Source: Aquipluma nitroreducens
GTDB taxonomy: Bacteria > Bacteroidota > Bacteroidia > Bacteroidales > Prolixibacteraceae
Reading direction: 5' to 3'
Length of the DNA: 64,000 bases
Assembly (NCBI RefSeq): GCF_009689585.1
Contig: NZ_AP018694.1
Coordinates: 5,013,501-5,077,500, forward strand
Shown here: piece after piece, positions 55,637 through 64,000 of the stretch
Position numbering within the stretch: the first letter of the stretch is position 1
Layout: each line of letters opens with the position of its first letter
Notes under the pieces: generated by a model
Databases searched by the model: none
Told to the model about the DNA's origin: nothing
What the model saw: the letters and a program-made list of their open reading frames with translations, nothing else
Program-made: the position numbers and the translations under genes

Positions 55637-56803
55637 ATGAAAAAAATTCTGTTATTCATTTTCTGCCTTGCATTCATTGCAGGGACACAAGCTCAGGAAC
55701 TTTCCAATTTCATGAATCAGAAACCTATCGTTTCTCCTGAAATTGGTTCAAAAGAAGTAACGTTTAGGCTGATGGCTCCAAATGCCGACACGGTGAAAAT
55801 TAATGGTGGTTTTACACCAACTGTAAAGATGAAAACGTCATTCGGGACTATGGACGTTCCTAGCAGTGTAAATCTTAAGAAAGACGAGAAAGGACTTTGG
55901 TCAATCACACTGCCACTTCCAGAACCCGAACTTTATACTTACAGTTTCATTGTTGATGGAGTAGCAGTTAACGACCCAGTCAACATTTTTATGCAACGCG
56001 ACGGTACCCGTTACTTAAGCGTTCTGCTTGTTCCGGGTAAAAAAACTGAGAATTATTTAGAGGCCAAACAACGCGGCAACTTGCAACAGGTTTGGTACGA
56101 CTCGCCAACCATAGGGTTTAATCGCCGCATGTTTGTTTATACGCCTTACGGTTACGAAACCAGCGGGAAAAGTTATCCTGTTCTTTACCTGTTGCATGGA
56201 GCCGGTGGCGACGAAGATGCCTGGAGTACCATGGGACGCGCCCGTCAAATTCTGGATAACCTGATTGAAAAAGGTCAGGCTGTTCCTATGATTTGTGTAA
56301 TGCCAAATGGAAATCCCAATCAAATGGCAGCTAAAACCACCATGCTTACTGAGAGTGAATTTGATTTCAGGGATCCGTCGAAACAAAACCTCTACATAAA
56401 CAGTATTGCAAAAGACATTGTCCCTTACATTGAAAAGAATTACCGGGTAATTGCCGATCCTGATCACCGGGCCATTTCAGGTCTTTCGATGGGTGGCGGA
56501 CACACCATCGCTTTGGCCAATGAATATCCGGGCATGTTTCAATATATATGTCCATTAAGCATGGGGTTGTGGGGAGAACAGCCCGACATCGATGCAAAAC
56601 TACAGGGACTTAAAAAGGCCGGTTACAAAATGTACTGGCTGGCATGCGGCAATACCGATTTTGTTTACGATAGTGCCAAAAAGCTTGATGCCAAATTAAC
56701 TGAAAACGGATTGAAGCATACCTTCTTTGTAACCGAAGGTGGTCATACCTGGGCCAACTGGCGGGTATATCTGAACACTATGGCACCACAATTATTTAGA
56801 TAG
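55637..56803 (+). CDS. CE1-type esterase with N-terminal E-set domain, 4
   Basis: This 388-residue exported protein (signal ending TQAQ) has a beta-sandwich (PIVSPEIGSKEVTFRLMAP; to about 130) and an esterase domain with LYLLHGAGGDEDAW, nucleophile S284 in GLSMGGG and His H370 in EGGHTW. It is closest to esterase 1 in both halves (PIVSPE start, EGGHTWxNWRVYL end), so these two look like recent duplicates separated by other genes. It is followed after 20 bp by GH3. A dispersed repeat upstream may mark an operon break. Confidence 0.93.
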   Translation: MKKILLFIFCLAFIAGTQAQELSNFMNQKPIVSPEIGSKEVTFRLMAPNADTVKINGGFTPTVKMKTSFGTMDVPSSVNLKKDEKGLWSITLPLPEPELYTYSFIVDGVAVNDPVNIFMQRDGTRYLSVLLVPGKKTENYLEAKQRGNLQQVWYDSPTIGFNRRMFVYTPYGYETSGKSYPVLYLLHGAGGDEDAWSTMGRARQILDNLIEKGQAVPMICVMPNGNPNQMAAKTTMLTESEFDFRDPSKQNLYINSIAKDIVPYIEKNYRVIADPDHRAISGLSMGGGHTIALANEYPGMFQYICPLSMGLWGEQPDIDAKLQGLKKAGYKMYWLACGNTDFVYDSAKKLDAKLTENGLKHTFFVTEGGHTWANWRVYLNTMAPQLFR

Positions 56804-56823
56804 TAAAACTCAACAACTGACAC

Positions 56824-59106
56824 ATGAAAATAGCTGGATTGACAATCGTTATAGCGATGTTATTAATTTTAACAAACCAGGTGAATGCCCAAAAGCATGT
56901 ATCGTCGTTACTTCAATACGACAAACAGATTGATGGCATCATTAGCCAAATGACTTTGGACGAAAAAGTAAATATGCTTCATGCTAAGTTTATGTTTGTT
57001 TCGGCTGGCGTTGAGCGATTGGGCATTGCTGACATGAGATATGCTGACGGACCATTTGGCGTGCGCGAGGAAATGCAACCCAAAGGATGGATGCCCTTGG
57101 GCTGGGAAAATGATAAAGCTACATTCTTCCCGACAGGTTCTGCGTTGGCAGCAACATGGAGTCCTGAACTGGCTTACAGTTATGGCACCGGAATGGCCCG
57201 GGAAACACGGTTACGCGGAAAAGATATGATACTTGGGCCGGCCATCAATATCCAGCGGATTCCTACTGGTGGAAGAACCTATGAATACTTGAGTGAAGAT
57301 CCTTTTTTAAGTTCGAAACTGGCTGTTGGCTATACCAAAGGTGTTCAGGACAATGGCGTTGCCGTTTGTGTCAAACATTTTGCGTTGAACAACCAGGAAA
57401 ACAACCGCGGAACAGTTAATGTAATTGTAGGTGAGCGAGCTATGCGCGAGATTTATCTTCCTCCTTTTCGGGCAACCGTTGAGGAAGGTGACGCTTATGG
57501 ATTTATGTCGGCTTACAACAAAGTAAACGGTTGGTGGTGTGCCGAAAATGATATCCTCCTGAATAAAATTCTGCGTCAGGATTGGGGTTTTGCCGGAATG
57601 GTTATTTCTGACTGGGGCGGAACTCATAGCACAGTAGGCTCTGTAAAAGCTGGTCTCAACGTAGAAATGCCTGATCAGAAATTTCTCGGACAAGCCTTGA
57701 TTGATTCGGTAAAAGCTGGTAAAGTTTCTGAAGAAGTTATTAATCAGCGAGTACGTGAAATTTTGCGTGTTCGGTTGGCCATCAAGCCGATTCCGGAAAC
57801 TGAAGCAAACAAAGAAATGACCTCTCAGCCTGCCCAGCAGAAAATAGCCTATCAGGTTGCAAGTAAATCGATTGTTTTGCTGAAAAATGATGGTATTCTT
57901 CCATTACAGTTGAAAAGTAAACCAGTAATTGCGGTTATTGGCGCCAATGCTACACAAATTATGGGATCAGGCGGAATGGGTGCCGGTGTGAAAACATTGT
58001 ATGAGATTACTCCTCTTGAAGGATTAAAGAGCCGGATTGGAGATAAGGCTGAAATCATTTTTGCACAAGGATACGATCCTGTTACTTTCAGCTTTGCCGA
58101 TATGTTCAGAAAAAAAACACCGGAAGAAGTTGAGAAAAAGGCTCAGGAAAAGAAAATTATTGCTGAAAAACTGACCAAAGAAGCGCTTGAAGTTGTGGCC
58201 AAAGCTAATCTGGTGTTGTTTATTGGAGGAGATAACCGCGCTGTTGAAACCGAAGGAAGCGACCGGAAAGATATATTTCTTCCTTCAGGACAGGACGAAC
58301 TGATTAAAAAAATTGCAGCGGTAAACCCCAATATTGTTACTGTGCTGACAAGCGGTGCACCCAACGACCTGAATGTGGTGAACCCGCTTTCAAAGGCATT
58401 GCTTATTTCATGGTTTAATGGCTCCGAAGGTGGAAATGCGCTGGCTGATGTGCTTGTTGGAAACATCTCGCCAAGCGGACGTTTGCCATTTACTTTGCCA
58501 GTAAAACTGGAGGATTCGCCAGCTTATGCGTTGGGAAATTATCCTCAGGGAGGAAAGAACGCCGATGTTTTTGCTAACCTGGTTTCTGAAACCGATCCAG
58601 CCGGAAAAACTCAGGCTAAAAAAGAGGACAAACCGAAAGATGATCCAAATACTGCCCTGTACTCCGAAGAATCGCTGGTAGGCTATCGCTGGTTCGACAC
58701 GAAAAAAATCCAGGTGATGTATCCGTTTGGCTACGGTCTTACTTACACCACTTTTCAGTATTCCAATTTGAAAACTAACAAGGTGAAGTATGGCAAAGAT
58801 GAGGTGATTGCGGTATCGTTTGAACTTAAAAATACAGGTAAGTCGATAGCTGACGAAGTCGCTCAGGTTTACGTTCATCGCGTCAATCCATCGGTTGAAT
58901 GGCCTGAAAAAGAACTGAAAGAATTTTCAAGGGTGTCGCTTAATCCGGGTGAAAGTAAAATTGTAAAACTCGAAATACCGGTAAAAAATCTGCAATACTG
59001 GAACGAAACCAAACAGGCATGGAACGACGATTTGTGCAAACTCGAATTGCTGGTTGGCGCATCAGCAGGCGATGTCAAACTGAAAAAAGAAGTAACATTA
59101 AGGTAA
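56824..59106 (+). CDS. GH3 beta-glycosidase, 1
   Basis: This 760-residue exported enzyme (signal ending VNAQ) has the GH3 TIM barrel (DGIISQMTLDEKVNMLHA; RYADGPFGVR; GPAINIQRIPTGGRTYEY), nucleophile D263 in VISDWGG, the alpha/beta sandwich (VLFIGGDNRAVETEGSDRKD, where the acid/base Glu is normally found) and a C-terminal fibronectin-like domain (YPFGYGLTYTTFQYS). A charged helical stretch (KTPEEVEKKAQEKKIIAEK, near 425-443) and a Lys/Asp-rich loop (KTQAKKEDKPKDDPN) are longer than usual. It should remove beta-linked glucose, xylose or similar from the non-reducing end; the sugar is not determined. Confidence 0.93.
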   Translation: MKIAGLTIVIAMLLILTNQVNAQKHVSSLLQYDKQIDGIISQMTLDEKVNMLHAKFMFVSAGVERLGIADMRYADGPFGVREEMQPKGWMPLGWENDKATFFPTGSALAATWSPELAYSYGTGMARETRLRGKDMILGPAINIQRIPTGGRTYEYLSEDPFLSSKLAVGYTKGVQDNGVAVCVKHFALNNQENNRGTVNVIVGERAMREIYLPPFRATVEEGDAYGFMSAYNKVNGWWCAENDILLNKILRQDWGFAGMVISDWGGTHSTVGSVKAGLNVEMPDQKFLGQALIDSVKAGKVSEEVINQRVREILRVRLAIKPIPETEANKEMTSQPAQQKIAYQVASKSIVLLKNDGILPLQLKSKPVIAVIGANATQIMGSGGMGAGVKTLYEITPLEGLKSRIGDKAEIIFAQGYDPVTFSFADMFRKKTPEEVEKKAQEKKIIAEKLTKEALEVVAKANLVLFIGGDNRAVETEGSDRKDIFLPSGQDELIKKIAAVNPNIVTVLTSGAPNDLNVVNPLSKALLISWFNGSEGGNALADVLVGNISPSGRLPFTLPVKLEDSPAYALGNYPQGGKNADVFANLVSETDPAGKTQAKKEDKPKDDPNTALYSEESLVGYRWFDTKKIQVMYPFGYGLTYTTFQYSNLKTNKVKYGKDEVIAVSFELKNTGKSIADEVAQVYVHRVNPSVEWPEKELKEFSRVSLNPGESKIVKLEIPVKNLQYWNETKQAWNDDLCKLELLVGASAGDVKLKKEVTLR

Positions 59107-59271
59107 GACCTAGACCTAATGGATCATTCATGACAAAACAATTTTGACACACAACATGTCCCGAATATTTATCGGGAGGAGGATGATCAGATAACCAAAA
59201 ATGATGACATTGCTTTTTTTAGCCTCACCCTTCGGGGGAGGTTTGGAGGGGGCTTAAAAATTTCAAAAACT

Positions 59272-60939
59272 ATGAAAACCAACAGACGTAATTTTTTCCA
59301 GACTTTGGGAGTTGGCGCCGCCGGACTTGGATTGAGTTCAGTGCCATTTATTTCCAGTGCATCAACTCCATCAAAAGAAGATAAAGACGACCAGCAATTG
59401 CTGATTGGTGACAACATTGCCATTGCTGAAACCAAATACGGCAAGGTAAAAGGTTTTATCCTGAGAGGAATAACCTGCTATCGTGGAATTCCATATGGTG
59501 CTGATACTTCAGGAAAAAACCGCTTTATGCCGCCACAACCGCCCAAACCCTGGGCCACAACTTTGCCGGCCGTTTGGTGGGGAAATACGGCACCTCAAAT
59601 CATGGATAACCGCTATGCCAATGCCTATTCGTCGTTTGTTGACCACTGGAACTACGACGATGTAAGCGAAGATTGCCTGAAACTGAACATCTGGACACCG
59701 GCAGTTAACGCCAAAAAACGTCCGGTTCTGGTTTGGTTGCATGGCGGTGGTTATACCAACGGAAATGGAATTGAACAGGATGGATACGATGGCGAAAACC
59801 TCAGCCGCAAAGGCGATATTGTATTTGTTTCAATCAATCATCGGTTGGGACCAATCGGGTTCAGCGATTTATCCGGAATCGGTGGATCGAAGTTTGCCGA
59901 TTCTGGCAATGTGGGTGCTTTGGATATGGTTGCCGCTCTCGAATGGGTACGCGATAACATTGTCAACTTTGGTGGCGATCCGGGCAATGTGACCATCATG
60001 GGTCAATCTGGTGGGGGTGCCAAAGTTTGTGTGTTGACCGCCATGCCTAAAGCCAAAGGATTGTTTCATAAAGCTGTTCCATTAAGCGGATCAACCATAA
60101 AAGCAATGGATCAAACGGCTTCTCAAAAACTGGGAGAATATATCCTGAAGGAAGCGGGACTCTCTGCTTCTGAAGTTGAAAAACTTCAGGAAATGCCTTG
60201 GAAAGATTACATTTTATTAGCCAATAAAGCTGCTCAGAAATTCGCTGCCGAAAATTCAGGAACTGGTGTGCGCGGCGGATTCAGCCCTGTAGCCGATGGA
60301 ATGAACATTCCCAAAGGTCAGTTCTTCTCTGATGCGTCAGGTATCTCATCCGATGTTCCAATGATGATCAGCACCACTTTCCATGAATGGGGAATGGCCC
60401 GCACCATGCCCGAAATGGAACTGATAACCCGCGAAAAAGCCATTGAAATGCTGAAAGAGCGTGCCGGAATGGGTGGCGGACTTGGAGAAAAAGCTGCAAC
60501 AGTGTATGATGCATATGCCAAAGCGTTTCCAAATGCAAAACCCATTGAAGTGATGACTTTGGTAAGTAGTAACCGTAAGGGGGCTATTGAAACTGCCAAT
60601 GCAAAAGCAGGGCAAAAGGCGCCAGTTTACCTGGCATGGTTTGGCTGGGAACCTCCAATGTTCGACAACCGGATGCGGGCTTTCCATTGTTTGGATATCT
60701 GTTTCTGGTTTGCCAATACCGATTTGATGCTCACGCATACTGGTGGAGGAAAACGTCCTCGCGCATTGTCAGAAAAAATGTCGGGAACATTGCTTCAATT
60801 CATGAAAACCGGAAATCCAAACAAAGGCGGACTTCCGGAGTGGAAAGCATATACTTCAGAAAAGGGTGAAACCATGATTTTGACCGACCAACCGGAGTTG
60901 AAAAACGATCCAGATCGTGAAGCCCGAAAACTAATCTGA
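59272..60939 (+). CDS. Tat-exported type-B carboxylesterase, 2
   Basis: This 555-residue member of the carboxylesterase/cholinesterase family begins with a clear twin-arginine leader (MKTNRRNFFQTLGVGAAGLG), unusual for a cofactor-free hydrolase. Family blocks are YRGIPYG, EDCLKLNIWTP, VLVWLHGGGYTNGNG, NVGALDMVAALEWVRDNI and the nucleophile S246 in MGQSGGGAK; the His lies in AFHCLDICF. It is only distantly related to carboxylesterase 1. The preceding 165-bp gap contains a fragment of the family A repeat. It probably acts on another ester type in the same substrate. Confidence 0.93.
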   Translation: MKTNRRNFFQTLGVGAAGLGLSSVPFISSASTPSKEDKDDQQLLIGDNIAIAETKYGKVKGFILRGITCYRGIPYGADTSGKNRFMPPQPPKPWATTLPAVWWGNTAPQIMDNRYANAYSSFVDHWNYDDVSEDCLKLNIWTPAVNAKKRPVLVWLHGGGYTNGNGIEQDGYDGENLSRKGDIVFVSINHRLGPIGFSDLSGIGGSKFADSGNVGALDMVAALEWVRDNIVNFGGDPGNVTIMGQSGGGAKVCVLTAMPKAKGLFHKAVPLSGSTIKAMDQTASQKLGEYILKEAGLSASEVEKLQEMPWKDYILLANKAAQKFAAENSGTGVRGGFSPVADGMNIPKGQFFSDASGISSDVPMMISTTFHEWGMARTMPEMELITREKAIEMLKERAGMGGGLGEKAATVYDAYAKAFPNAKPIEVMTLVSSNRKGAIETANAKAGQKAPVYLAWFGWEPPMFDNRMRAFHCLDICFWFANTDLMLTHTGGGKRPRALSEKMSGTLLQFMKTGNPNKGGLPEWKAYTSEKGETMILTDQPELKNDPDREARKLI

Positions 60940-60988
60940 GAAATCTAAGCGAATACCACAAACAATAATGATAGATCATTTCTTAGCT

Positions 60989-61034
60989 ACCGAAATCGCG
61001 TTCTGAAACACATTTTCAGGATGCGGTTTTCGGT
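60989..61034. repeat. Inverted repeat after carboxylesterase 2
   Basis: ACCGAAATCGC (60989-60999) pairs with GCGGTTTTCGGT (61023-61034) with one bulge, and a smaller pair (CTGAA / TTCAG) lies inside. It may be a weak terminator; no T-run follows. Confidence 0.55.
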
Positions 61035-61169
61035 GGCACAGGAATTTATAGGCCTGTTTTTCGATCAGCACGATTCAGGATACCTGTTGTATAATATATC
61101 TTTTCAGGCTAAAATGCTGGTAATTATTCCATTTTCACGTTTCTCCGATTTTGAATTCAGTAATATATC

Positions 61170-61195
61170 AACTATCATTGCGTCGTCGTGACACA
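61170..61195 (+). promoter_or_regulatory. Shared 26-bp upstream element, copy 2
   Basis: AACTATCATTGCGTC, five variable bases, then GACACA, as at 37691-37716. Here it ends about 20-28 bp before the GH3 start codon candidates. The close position fits an operator or leader element more than a -35/-10 pair. Confidence 0.5.
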
Positions 61196-61223
61196 AAGAA
61201 TTTTCTAACTAAAAATGATACAA

Positions 61224-63674
61224 ATGAGAATTAAATGGCTCCGTTCAGCAATGGTTTTTACTGTTGTATTTTCCATGTTTCTAATGGCTTTTCAGCTAAA
61301 AACTGCCAGTGCAAAATCGACCGACGATCAGAAGGTTCAGCAAATCATTTCAAAAATGACTCTTGAACAGAAAGCTCAACTGGTTATCGGTACTGGTATG
61401 TTTTTCGAAATGCCTGATTCAATAAAAGCATTAATGCCTCCGGGATTTGGTGGAGAAGGCGATTCAAAGGATCCGGTTTATTCCGAAATGGTGAAACGCA
61501 TTCGCAAGTACCTGCCCGGATCTGCTGGTAATTCATCAGAATTTACTGATTTAGGCATTGCAACCCAGGTTTTAAGTGATGGACCTGCCGGTTTGCGAAT
61601 TCAGCCTACTCGCAAGGGCGATACAAAGACATATTATTGCACCGCTTTCCCAATTGGAACCGTTTTGGCTTCGACCTGGGATACTGATTTGGTTTATAAA
61701 GTTGGACAGTCGATGGGAAATGAAGTAAAAGAATATGGCTCCGATATTTTGTTAGCCCCGGCAATTAATATTCAGCGCGATCCACTTTGTGGCCGAAACT
61801 TCGAATATTATTCGGAAGATCCGCTTGTTGCCGGTAAAACTGCTGCCGCCATGATCAAAGGTATTCAGTCGAATGGCGTTGGTACTTCGCTTAAGCATTT
61901 TGCTGCCAACAATTCTGAAACAAACCGCATGTCGGTAAATACAATTGTGAGCGAACGTGCTTTGCGCGAGATTTACCTGAAAGGATTCGAGATTGCCGTG
62001 AAGGAAGCTCAACCATGGACAGTAATGTCTTCTTACAATAAAATTAATGGAACATATACTTCAGAGAGTAATGATTTGTTGACCAAAATTCTGCGCACCG
62101 ACTGGGATTTCAAGGGTTATGTAATGACCGACTGGGGTGGCGGCAGTGATGTAGTTGCTCAAATGATTGCCGGAAACGATATGATTCAGCCTGGTCAGCC
62201 CAAGCAAATTGCTGATGTTATTGCTGCTGTAAAAGATGGAAAGCTTGATGTGAAAATTCTGGATCGTAATGTTGGCCGGATTTTAACCATTATGATGAAA
62301 GCTCCCCGCTACAATAAGTATCCGTATTCGAATACTCCTGATTTAAAAGCACATGCCGAAGTTACCCGTCAGGCTGCTACCGATGGTATGGTTTTGCTGA
62401 AAAACGATAAAAATGCACTTCCAATTTCTTCAGGAGTTAAAAATATTGCAGCTTTTGGAAATACATCCTACGATTTTATTGCTGGTGGCAGCGGTAGTGG
62501 CGATGTAAACGAAGCTTATACAATTTCACTGTTCGAAGGTTTAACCAATGGAGGTTATACTCCCGATGACGTTTTGACCACTGTTTATGGTGCTTATATG
62601 GATCACATGAGGGCTCAGGCGCCTAAATCAAACAATCCGCTTATGGCCTTGATGATGGGGAAACAACCCATTTCGGAAATGACCATTACTCCTGATTTGG
62701 CAAAGAAATTTGCTGACAAAGATGATATAGCATTAATCACCATTGGCCGTAATGCTGGTGAAGGCCGCGATCGTACCGATACCGAAGGTGATTTCAGACT
62801 GAATAAAACAGAAAAGGACATGATTAAAAATGTGGCAAATGCCTTCCATGCCAAGGGTAAAAAAGCCATTGTTGTGCTGAATATTCCCGGAGTAGTTGAA
62901 GTTGCAAGCTGGCGCGATTTAGTCGATGCTGTTTTGGTTGCATGGCAGCCCGGACAGGAAGGCGGAAACTCGGTTGTTGATGTATTGTCGGGCAAAGTGA
63001 ATCCTTCTGGAAAATTGGCGGCAACATTCCCACTGAATTATTCAGAAGCCCCATCGGCCAAAAATTTCCCTGGTGTTGCTGAAAAATCGAATAAGAAAGA
63101 TGATGCTGCCGATCTCTCCGGATTTTCGTTTATGCGCCGTACGCCATGGGAAGTGGTATATGAAGACGATATCTATGTAGGTTACCGCTACTACAATACT
63201 TTTAAAGTCCCAGTCGCTTACGAATTTGGTTATGGCTTGTCGTACACCACTTTCGATTACTCGAACCTGAAACTTGCCAGCACTAATTTTTCCGGAAAGC
63301 TAACTTTTACAGTTGATGTTAAAAACACAGGGTCGGTTGCAGGTCGCGAAGCTGTTCAGATTTATGTTGGTTCTCCTTCAGGAAAACTGAAAAAACCAGA
63401 AGAAACACTGGCCGCTTATGCTAAGACTAAACTGTTGAATCCAGGTGAATCGCAAACCGTAAGTTTTACGATTGAAACCAAAGATTTTGCATCGTTCAAC
63501 GAAGCAACATCTTCATGGATTGCTGAAGCCGGAAATTACACCTTGAAAGTAGGAGCTTCATCATTGAATATTAAACAAACAGCAAACTTTAAAATAGGTA
63601 AGGAATTGAGCGCAGGGAAAGTGACAAAAGCATTAGCTCCATCACGCGAAATCAATAAGCTGGTTTCAAAATAA
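61224..63674 (+). CDS. GH3 beta-glycosidase, 2
   Basis: This enzyme of 816 residues (819 from an ATG at 61215) has a signal sequence (MRIKWLRSAMVFTVVFSMFL, cleaved near TASAKS) and GH3 blocks: QIISKMTLEQKAQLV, LSDGPAGLR, APAINIQRDPLCGRNFEY, the nucleophile D303 in VMTDWGGG, TIGRNAGEGRDRTDTEGD in the sandwich, and a fibronectin-like end (EFGYGLSYTTFDYS). It has an extra segment (residues about 68-100) between the first helix and the ATQVLSDGP motif, reading PPGFGGEGDSKDP. It is a paralogue of GH3 1, more like bacterial beta-glucosidases. A terminator follows. Confidence 0.92.
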   Translation: MRIKWLRSAMVFTVVFSMFLMAFQLKTASAKSTDDQKVQQIISKMTLEQKAQLVIGTGMFFEMPDSIKALMPPGFGGEGDSKDPVYSEMVKRIRKYLPGSAGNSSEFTDLGIATQVLSDGPAGLRIQPTRKGDTKTYYCTAFPIGTVLASTWDTDLVYKVGQSMGNEVKEYGSDILLAPAINIQRDPLCGRNFEYYSEDPLVAGKTAAAMIKGIQSNGVGTSLKHFAANNSETNRMSVNTIVSERALREIYLKGFEIAVKEAQPWTVMSSYNKINGTYTSESNDLLTKILRTDWDFKGYVMTDWGGGSDVVAQMIAGNDMIQPGQPKQIADVIAAVKDGKLDVKILDRNVGRILTIMMKAPRYNKYPYSNTPDLKAHAEVTRQAATDGMVLLKNDKNALPISSGVKNIAAFGNTSYDFIAGGSGSGDVNEAYTISLFEGLTNGGYTPDDVLTTVYGAYMDHMRAQAPKSNNPLMALMMGKQPISEMTITPDLAKKFADKDDIALITIGRNAGEGRDRTDTEGDFRLNKTEKDMIKNVANAFHAKGKKAIVVLNIPGVVEVASWRDLVDAVLVAWQPGQEGGNSVVDVLSGKVNPSGKLAATFPLNYSEAPSAKNFPGVAEKSNKKDDAADLSGFSFMRRTPWEVVYEDDIYVGYRYYNTFKVPVAYEFGYGLSYTTFDYSNLKLASTNFSGKLTFTVDVKNTGSVAGREAVQIYVGSPSGKLKKPEETLAAYAKTKLLNPGESQTVSFTIETKDFASFNEATSSWIAEAGNYTLKVGASSLNIKQTANFKIGKELSAGKVTKALAPSREINKLVSK

Positions 63675-63710
63675 GATTAGTTAATTAAATTGAGTTGGTT
63701 TAGGAATATG

Positions 63711-63753
63711 AATCCCTGCTTTTAACCTTTATGATTTTAAGCGGGGATTTTTT
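63711..63753 (+). terminator. Intrinsic terminator after GH3 2
   Basis: AATCCCTGCTT pairs with AAGCGGGGATT (11 bp, one wobble) around a 17-base loop and is followed by a run of six Ts. Confidence 0.88.
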
Positions 63754-63815
63754 ATTTTTAACATTGCACCAGATTGTTGAAACTTAACTTAAGCGATAAC
63801 TTCAAAACCTTAACA

Positions 63816-64000
63816 ATGAAAAATCTAACTAAACTTTGTGAAATGGGACTAATTGCATCTTTGCTTTTGAGCTTTGGGTGCAGTCCCAAATGGTCCGAAA
63901 CAGATAAAGGATCTTTTAAAGTGATTAGTAATGAAGGTGGTCAAACTTTAGGCTATTCTCCTAATTCAGGAGTGAAGATTCTGACTGTTGACCGGCTTGC
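63816..64000 (+). CDS. Truncated lipoprotein gene at window end, possibly GH3
   Basis: The gene runs off the window after 61 codons. The start is a lipoprotein signal with the lipobox ending LSFGC (Cys at 22). The visible mature part (KGSFKVISNEGGQTLGYSP, then SGVKILTVDRLA) resembles the beginning of GH3 lipoproteins in which such a leader precedes a DLNxNGxLDPYEDWR motif. That motif would lie just past the edge, so the family is an inference. The run of GH3 genes before it fits. Confidence 0.65.
   Translation, partial: MKNLTKLCEMGLIASLLLSFGCSPKWSETDKGSFKVISNEGGQTLGYSPNSGVKILTVDRL

Overview
The window looks like chromosome from a member of the Bacteroidota, probably a Prolixibacteraceae/Marinilabiliales-type polysaccharide degrader. 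That placement is an inference from two SusC/SusD pairs with dedicated ECF sigma/FecR regulators, many exported glycoside hydrolases and esterases, BlaI/BlaR1-TonB regulation, a TTTG-N19-TAnnTTTG promoter and weak Shine-Dalgarno signals. I saw no rRNA, tRNA, CRISPR array, transposase or phage gene. Layout. (1) 1-5,888 is a respiratory, probably sulfur-related, redox island: the N-terminal part of a Tat-exported molybdopterin oxidoreductase, a membrane Rieske protein, a cytochrome b fused to a 12-heme c-type domain, a periplasmic tandem rhodanese and a Crp/Fnr regulator. Two nearly identical 22-bp palindromes in front of the Rieske and Crp/Fnr genes suggest one regulon. (2) 6,184-17,954 is mostly housekeeping: an unrecognised 601-residue protein, a response-regulator/PEP-synthase-like fusion, an FRG-domain protein, a small hypothetical, a Gfo/Idh/MocA oxidoreductase, lipoyl synthase, a ferredoxin-NADP-reductase-like flavoprotein, a B3/B4 protein, a PlsC-like acyltransferase and an omega-amidase-like nitrilase. 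(3) 18,107-27,544 holds GH27 and GH97 alpha-galactosidase-type enzymes, a BlaI/BlaR1-TonB/TPR unit with four BlaI-like operators, and a GH92 lipoprotein. (4) 27,764-41,365 is a first polysaccharide utilisation locus: ECF sigma, FecR, SusC, SusD, GH2, then an exported Gfo/Idh/MocA oxidoreductase and two exported sugar-isomerase-like TIM barrels. (5) 41,593-64,000 is a second locus: ECF sigma, FecR, SusC, SusD, an amidohydrolase, four CE1-type esterases, an exported metallo-beta-lactamase-fold hydrolase, two type-B carboxylesterases and two GH3 enzymes, with a truncated lipoprotein gene that may be a third GH3 at the edge. How the genes fit together: each SusC carries an N-terminal STN domain and sits behind a FecR/ECF pair, so substrate binding at the outer membrane should switch on its own locus. 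The first locus combines ordinary hydrolysis (GH2) with a set that resembles the oxidation/elimination route through 3-keto-glycosides. The second is unusually rich in esterases, suggesting an ester-decorated plant glycan or phenolic glycoside. The gaps carry recurring palindromic elements and several clear hairpin terminators.
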